A DNA stretch of 64,000 bases from an uncultured bacterium. Lineage in GTDB: Bacteria > Cyanobacteriota > Vampirovibrionia > Gastranaerophilales > Gastranaerophilaceae. A program made the position numbers and the translations under genes. This document shows, in pieces, positions 60,967 to 64,000 of this stretch; position 1 is the first letter of the stretch; each line of letters begins with the position of its first letter. The stretch spans positions 1 through 64,000 of the forward strand of contig CABRZP010000007.1 in the NCBI GenBank assembly GCA_902475545.1, given 5' to 3'. The notes below the pieces were generated by a model, which was not told where the DNA came from, did no database searches, and worked only from the letters and a program-made list of their open reading frames with translations.

Positions 60967-61034
60967 TATAATTAATCTTTTTCATACTTCCAGCTATTCT
61001 TAATTCAAATGAGGACATTTGTCCTCTTTTTTTT
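60967..61034 (+). ncRNA. Candidate small RNA ending in orphan terminator
   Basis: In the 300-base gap between divergent mtnP and the gene at 61103, a strong plus-strand intrinsic terminator (GAGGAC-ATTT-GTCCTC plus eight T, 61011-61034) ends no known gene. A possible promoter, TTGAGA-17-TATTAA (60932-60960), would give an RNA of about 65-70 bases, with no good reading frame. The gene at 61103 has its own promoter downstream, so this is not simply a leader. Apart from the promoters the rest of the gap shows nothing. Confidence 0.45.
61011..61034 (+). terminator. Orphan intrinsic terminator
   Basis: Perfect GAGGAC/GTCCTC stem, four-base loop ATTT and T8. On the minus strand there is no T run, so it acts on plus-strand transcription. 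Confidence 0.9.
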
Positions 61035-61045
61035 ATGCAATAAAT

Positions 61046-61074
61046 TTTACATATTGCAAAACATGTGCTAATAT
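61046..61074 (+). promoter_or_regulatory. Promoter of gene at 61103
   Basis: TTTACA, 17-base spacer, TAATAT with an upstream TGC (extended -10). Start predicted near 61081, giving a 20-base leader with AGAGAGGG. Confidence 0.65.
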
Positions 61075-61102
61075 AAATTCATAAAAAGAGAGGGATATAA
61101 TT

Positions 61103-61774
61103 ATGAAAAGAATTTTATCAATAATACTTACAATGTTTTTAACCGCACAAATTTCATTAGCCGCACCGTTTAACGGCAACGCTAAAACAAAAAGAATTCC
61201 CGCGGGTACAAAACTTTCATTAAGAATGCTGACTCCGATAGATACAGCGTCAAATACGGAAGGCACAAGCTTTACAGCGATGTTGGTATCTGACCAAAAA
61301 GAAAATGATGATGTAATATTACCAAAGGGTTCAATCGTAAGAGGAAATATAAAAAGCATTACTCCGGCAAAAAGAATGTCAAAAGGCCCAATTTTATATC
61401 TTGATTTTGACCATATAGTAACTCCAAACGGCAGACAGCTTCCAATATCATTAAACATAATAGGAAGAGTAGATATGACATTTGACGGAGGAATTACTAC
61501 AACAAAAGGTTACGCAGATGCCTGGAAACAAACCTGCAAAAAATCCGGTAAAATCACAAAAGACACTATCAAATGGGGTAAAGATGTAACTGACAGCGGA
61601 TGGCAATATGTAGTAGTTCCGGTTGCAGCGACAGGAGGAGCCTTTGGAGCCACCGGCTACTTTGTTTATGATAGTATCGCTGATATGATTAGAAAAGGTA
61701 AAGATGTTCAAATCGACAGAGTTGAAATCTTAAATGTAATATTAGTAGAACCAATTGACGTTCCGGTAATATAA
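61103..61774 (+). CDS. Secreted protein with TrbI/VirB10-like beta-barrel motif
   Basis: A 223-residue exported protein. The signal peptide (about 1-21, ILSIILTMFLTAQISLA) is followed by a chain whose IPAGTKLSLRMLTPIDTAS...VILPKGSIVRGNI resembles the C-terminal beta-barrel of TrbI/VirB10-type conjugation proteins and of related envelope proteins. No cysteine after the signal cleavage site, so not a lipoprotein. The C-terminal half has a hydrophobic Gly-rich stretch (VVPVAATGGAFGATGYFVYD). Conjugation genes are absent, so it is more likely a stand-alone periplasmic or outer-membrane protein. First gene of a three-gene unit with a TPR protein and a WG-like protein. Confidence 0.7.
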   Translation: MKRILSIILTMFLTAQISLAAPFNGNAKTKRIPAGTKLSLRMLTPIDTASNTEGTSFTAMLVSDQKENDDVILPKGSIVRGNIKSITPAKRMSKGPILYLDFDHIVTPNGRQLPISLNIIGRVDMTFDGGITTTKGYADAWKQTCKKSGKITKDTIKWGKDVTDSGWQYVVVPVAATGGAFGATGYFVYDSIADMIRKGKDVQIDRVEILNVILVEPIDVPVI

Positions 61775-61777
61775 AAT

Positions 61778-62704
61778 ATGTCAAAATTTGATAAAATAGA
61801 AGAATTACAAGGTCTGATAAAAGAAGATTCCACAAACTACAGAGCAAGACGGCAGTTGGCTGTCTTGCTCTTGGATTGCGGATTTAACGAAGAAGCTCTT
61901 CAACATTTGCTTTATTTATCAAAAATGTATACAAAAGATGAAGGAATTTTTTACAACCTTGGAATTGTCTACGAAAAATTGAAAAATTTTCAGAAAGCAA
62001 AAGAAGCTTATGAAAAAGCATTAGAAATTGACCCTGAATCAATTGATGCCATATATAACCTTGGTCTGGTTTATACAGAACTAAAAGAATATCAAAAAGC
62101 TATTATGTGTTTTGAAATGGTAATTGAATCAGATAAAGAAGACTCCAATTCATACTTTAATCTGGGTCTTGTGTATTTTAAAATGGAAAACTTTCTCAGA
62201 GCAGTTGAATACTTTCAAAAGACAATCGACTTGAACGATGACGACATCTATGCTCATTTCTATATTGGCAACATAATGAAAGAATTTGGAGATTTAGAAG
62301 CAGCAAGAGAAAAGTTCAAAAAAGTTTTATCAATTTCTCCGGATTACAGCTGGGCATATTATAATATTGCAGTAATAGATTATGATGAAGGCAATATTCA
62401 AGAAGCAATATATAACTTAAAACAAACAATTGAACTTAATCCACTTGATATTGAAGCTTATAAAAATTTAATAAAAATACTTTCTTCTGATAACAACAAC
62501 CAACAAGCTTATGACTACGCCCAAAAAGCAATCAATAATTGTGGAGAATCCGGAGACTTATTTTATATAATGGCAGGATTATCAAAAAAACTTAAAAAAA
62601 CAGAAGAATATAAAACTTATTTAAACGAAGCAATAAGGAACTTTCAAACATTATCTGTTCCGGTACAAAAAGTTAAAAACGAATTGAAAAATATTGAAAA
62701 ATAA
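61778..62704 (+). CDS. TPR repeat protein
   Basis: A 308-residue protein of seven or so tetratricopeptide repeats, e.g. EGIFYNLGIVYEKLKNFQKAKEAYEKALEIDPES and DAIYNLGLVYTELKEYQKAIMCFE in tandem, from about residue 50 to 240. No signal peptide or membrane helix, so cytosolic scaffold. It starts three bases after the secreted-protein gene and ends 19 bases before the WG-repeat gene. The partner is unknown. Helical C-terminal part (NNCGESGDLFYIMAGL). Confidence 0.9.
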   Translation: MSKFDKIEELQGLIKEDSTNYRARRQLAVLLLDCGFNEEALQHLLYLSKMYTKDEGIFYNLGIVYEKLKNFQKAKEAYEKALEIDPESIDAIYNLGLVYTELKEYQKAIMCFEMVIESDKEDSNSYFNLGLVYFKMENFLRAVEYFQKTIDLNDDDIYAHFYIGNIMKEFGDLEAAREKFKKVLSISPDYSWAYYNIAVIDYDEGNIQEAIYNLKQTIELNPLDIEAYKNLIKILSSDNNNQQAYDYAQKAINNCGESGDLFYIMAGLSKKLKKTEEYKTYLNEAIRNFQTLSVPVQKVKNELKNIEK

Positions 62705-62723
62705 AAAGAATTAAGGAATCATA

Positions 62724-64000
62724 ATGAAAAAGTCTATATTTATACTATTATCGTTGTTTATAACATTAATAATAAATCCGGCAAAAGCTCAAAATTTAGA
62801 GGAATATAATACGACTTGCAAGCAGCTAAGTGTACATGGTCATAATAGTATAGTTAAATGTAATGACAAATATGGCGTATATGATAAACATAATAAAAAA
62901 TTTATTATTAATCCCAAATTTGAGGGAATACAAAAAGTATCTAATTTGCATGGTATAGAAAAAAACTATTACATAACAATTATTGATAATAAAAAGGGAT
63001 TACTATCTACAGATGGAATTGAACTATTAACTCCACAATACGATTCAATAAGTTTTTATTATGCCAATGAACCTGATAGATTAAAAATAAAAATGGATAA
63101 TAAGTTTGGCATTTATTCTCTTAAGAAAAAAGATTTTATTATTCAACCAATTTATGAAGATATAAAGATAACATATATTGATAATAATAGATTCTATCAT
63201 GTTAGAAACAATACAGATAATAAAATAATAAATTTTAATGGGGAATTGATATCCGAATTTAAAATAGATACAAGAAAATGTATAAACCTGCAAAAATGTG
63301 TCATTGAAAGTAATACTAAATTCGGATTATTTGATATAAAAAATAATAAATATATATTAGAACCAAAGTTTGATAAAATAATCAGTAAAGAAAATATCAT
63401 ACAGGTTAGTCAAAATAATCTTAACGGTTTATATACTTTAGATGGAAAACCAATATTAGATATAGAATTCACTTATATTAATCCATTTTATGCCGGAGGT
63501 AATCAAGTTAACAGAATATTAGTTAAAAAGAATAATAAATACGGTATATATGATGGTGAAAACAGTAAATATTTTTTAAAGCCTATTTATGATGATATAG
63601 CTATCAGAACATACAAAGCAACAGATATTGATGAAAATAAAATATTAGTTTATCAAGTTCAAAGAGATAATAAAATGATGTTAATAGATAATCAATGTCA
63701 AGAGTCGCTTGACGAAAATTTTGAATATATAAGCAAACCTACAGACACTCGTTTTCCCGTAGACCAATTGTTGGTAAAACATAATGGAAAATTTGGTATA
63801 TATAATGCAATTACGCATAGATACTTAATTGAACCCAATTTTGATGAAATCGTATTACATACAAATAAAAAATATAACAATATGTGGGAAGTAAAAAGTA
63901 CAGACAAAGTTGGACTTTTCGACGATTCCGGTAATATAATATTTGATACGATATACGATTCATTTAAATTTTTCAAAAGAAATGAGAAATATATTGGAGT
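62724..64000 (+). CDS. Secreted WG-like beta-repeat protein (partial at window end)
   Basis: An open frame from the ATG at 62724 (AAGGA upstream) that runs without a stop to the window end, at least 425 codons. It begins with a signal peptide (MKKSIFILLSLFITLIINPAKA). It has repeats spaced roughly every 40-60 residues of the pattern KxGxYD/LF..: DKYGVYD, DNKKGLLS, NKFGIYS, TKFGLFD, NLNGLYT, NKYGIYD, GKFGIYN and DKVGLFD, usually followed by I..P.(F/Y)(D/E).I. This is the WG-repeat beta-propeller type, with F/Y in place of the usual W. Exported; ligand unknown. Confidence 0.85.
   Translation, partial: MKKSIFILLSLFITLIINPAKAQNLEEYNTTCKQLSVHGHNSIVKCNDKYGVYDKHNKKFIINPKFEGIQKVSNLHGIEKNYYITIIDNKKGLLSTDGIELLTPQYDSISFYYANEPDRLKIKMDNKFGIYSLKKKDFIIQPIYEDIKITYIDNNRFYHVRNNTDNKIINFNGELISEFKIDTRKCINLQKCVIESNTKFGLFDIKNNKYILEPKFDKIISKENIIQVSQNNLNGLYTLDGKPILDIEFTYINPFYAGGNQVNRILVKKNNKYGIYDGENSKYFLKPIYDDIAIRTYKATDIDENKILVYQVQRDNKMMLIDNQCQESLDENFEYISKPTDTRFPVDQLLVKHNGKFGIYNAITHRYLIEPNFDEIVLHTNKKYNNMWEVKSTDKVGLFDDSGNIIFDTIYDSFKFFKRNEKYIG

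Noticed and set aside
61103..61774. Part of a conjugation (type IV secretion) locus because of the TrbI-like motif
   Set aside because: No other mating-pair or relaxase gene is in the window, and the neighbours are a TPR and a WG-repeat protein.

Overview
The window is AT-rich DNA from one chromosome, with no sign of phage, plasmid, insertion sequence or CRISPR. The gene set points to a diderm bacterium: a complete RND efflux pump with a TolC-type outer-membrane channel, meso-diaminopimelate peptidoglycan (MurE with a DNPR motif) and AMIN-domain amidases. Several features point towards the non-photosynthetic sister group of Cyanobacteria (Vampirovibrionia/Melainabacteria, probably Gastranaerophilales). 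These are a DUF3326 protein, which I know mainly from cyanobacteria and plants, a PspA/IM30 protein, a Ski2-like helicase, and many small orphan proteins with an N-terminal F-T-S / F-x-G signature. The taxonomic call is inference.

Layout. 0.2-13.4 kb: a minus-strand run of nearly touching genes, ftsI-murE-nagA-like-ilvD-uppS-rdgB-RND adaptor-RND pump-TolC-small protein. It joins wall synthesis, branched-chain amino acid synthesis, nucleotide sanitation and efflux. 13.5-18.5 kb: two wall amidases, the DUF3326 gene and glutamate racemase. 18.5-25.4 kb: a stand-alone LuxR-type HTH, tRNA-Arg(ACG), a coupled helicase/J-domain/PspA trio, a kinase-like protein, an M15 peptidase with a low-complexity N-terminus and a PP2A-like phosphatase. 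25.4-37 kb: a small secreted protein, a 45-residue membrane protein, a tail-anchored glycogen-synthase-like enzyme, clpC, serS, three small tagged proteins and a Ski2-like helicase. 37-46.7 kb: a NAGPA-domain envelope protein behind a structured leader, a zinc metalloprotease, scpB-scpA-smc and a regulator with four tandem GntR-type winged helices. 46.7-53.3 kb: a Y-family polymerase, tcdA, a uracil-DNA glycosylase, an M16 peptidase, an esterase and small orphans. 53.3-56.1 kb: nanE-nanK-small protein-UbiA. 56.3-64 kb: an RHH protein, trkH-trkA, two YggT proteins, mtnP, a candidate small RNA, a secreted barrel-like protein, a TPR protein and a WG-like repeat protein cut by the window end.

How they work together. 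Peptidoglycan and envelope functions dominate: precursor supply (murI, murE, uppS), cross-linking (ftsI), remodelling (amidases, M15), membrane stress (PspA) and efflux. smc-scpA-scpB organise the chromosome. nanE/nanK and the NagA-like protein handle amino sugars.

The most novel-looking signals are four. First, unrelated small proteins share an N-terminal F-T-S/F-x-G tag. Second, an ACTAGCAAAA box lies about 50-60 bases upstream of two of them and of the quadruple-GntR gene. Third, the quadruple-wHTH regulator itself is unusual. Fourth, two RNA-level elements stand out: a leader at 37111-37211 and an orphan terminator at 61011-61034.
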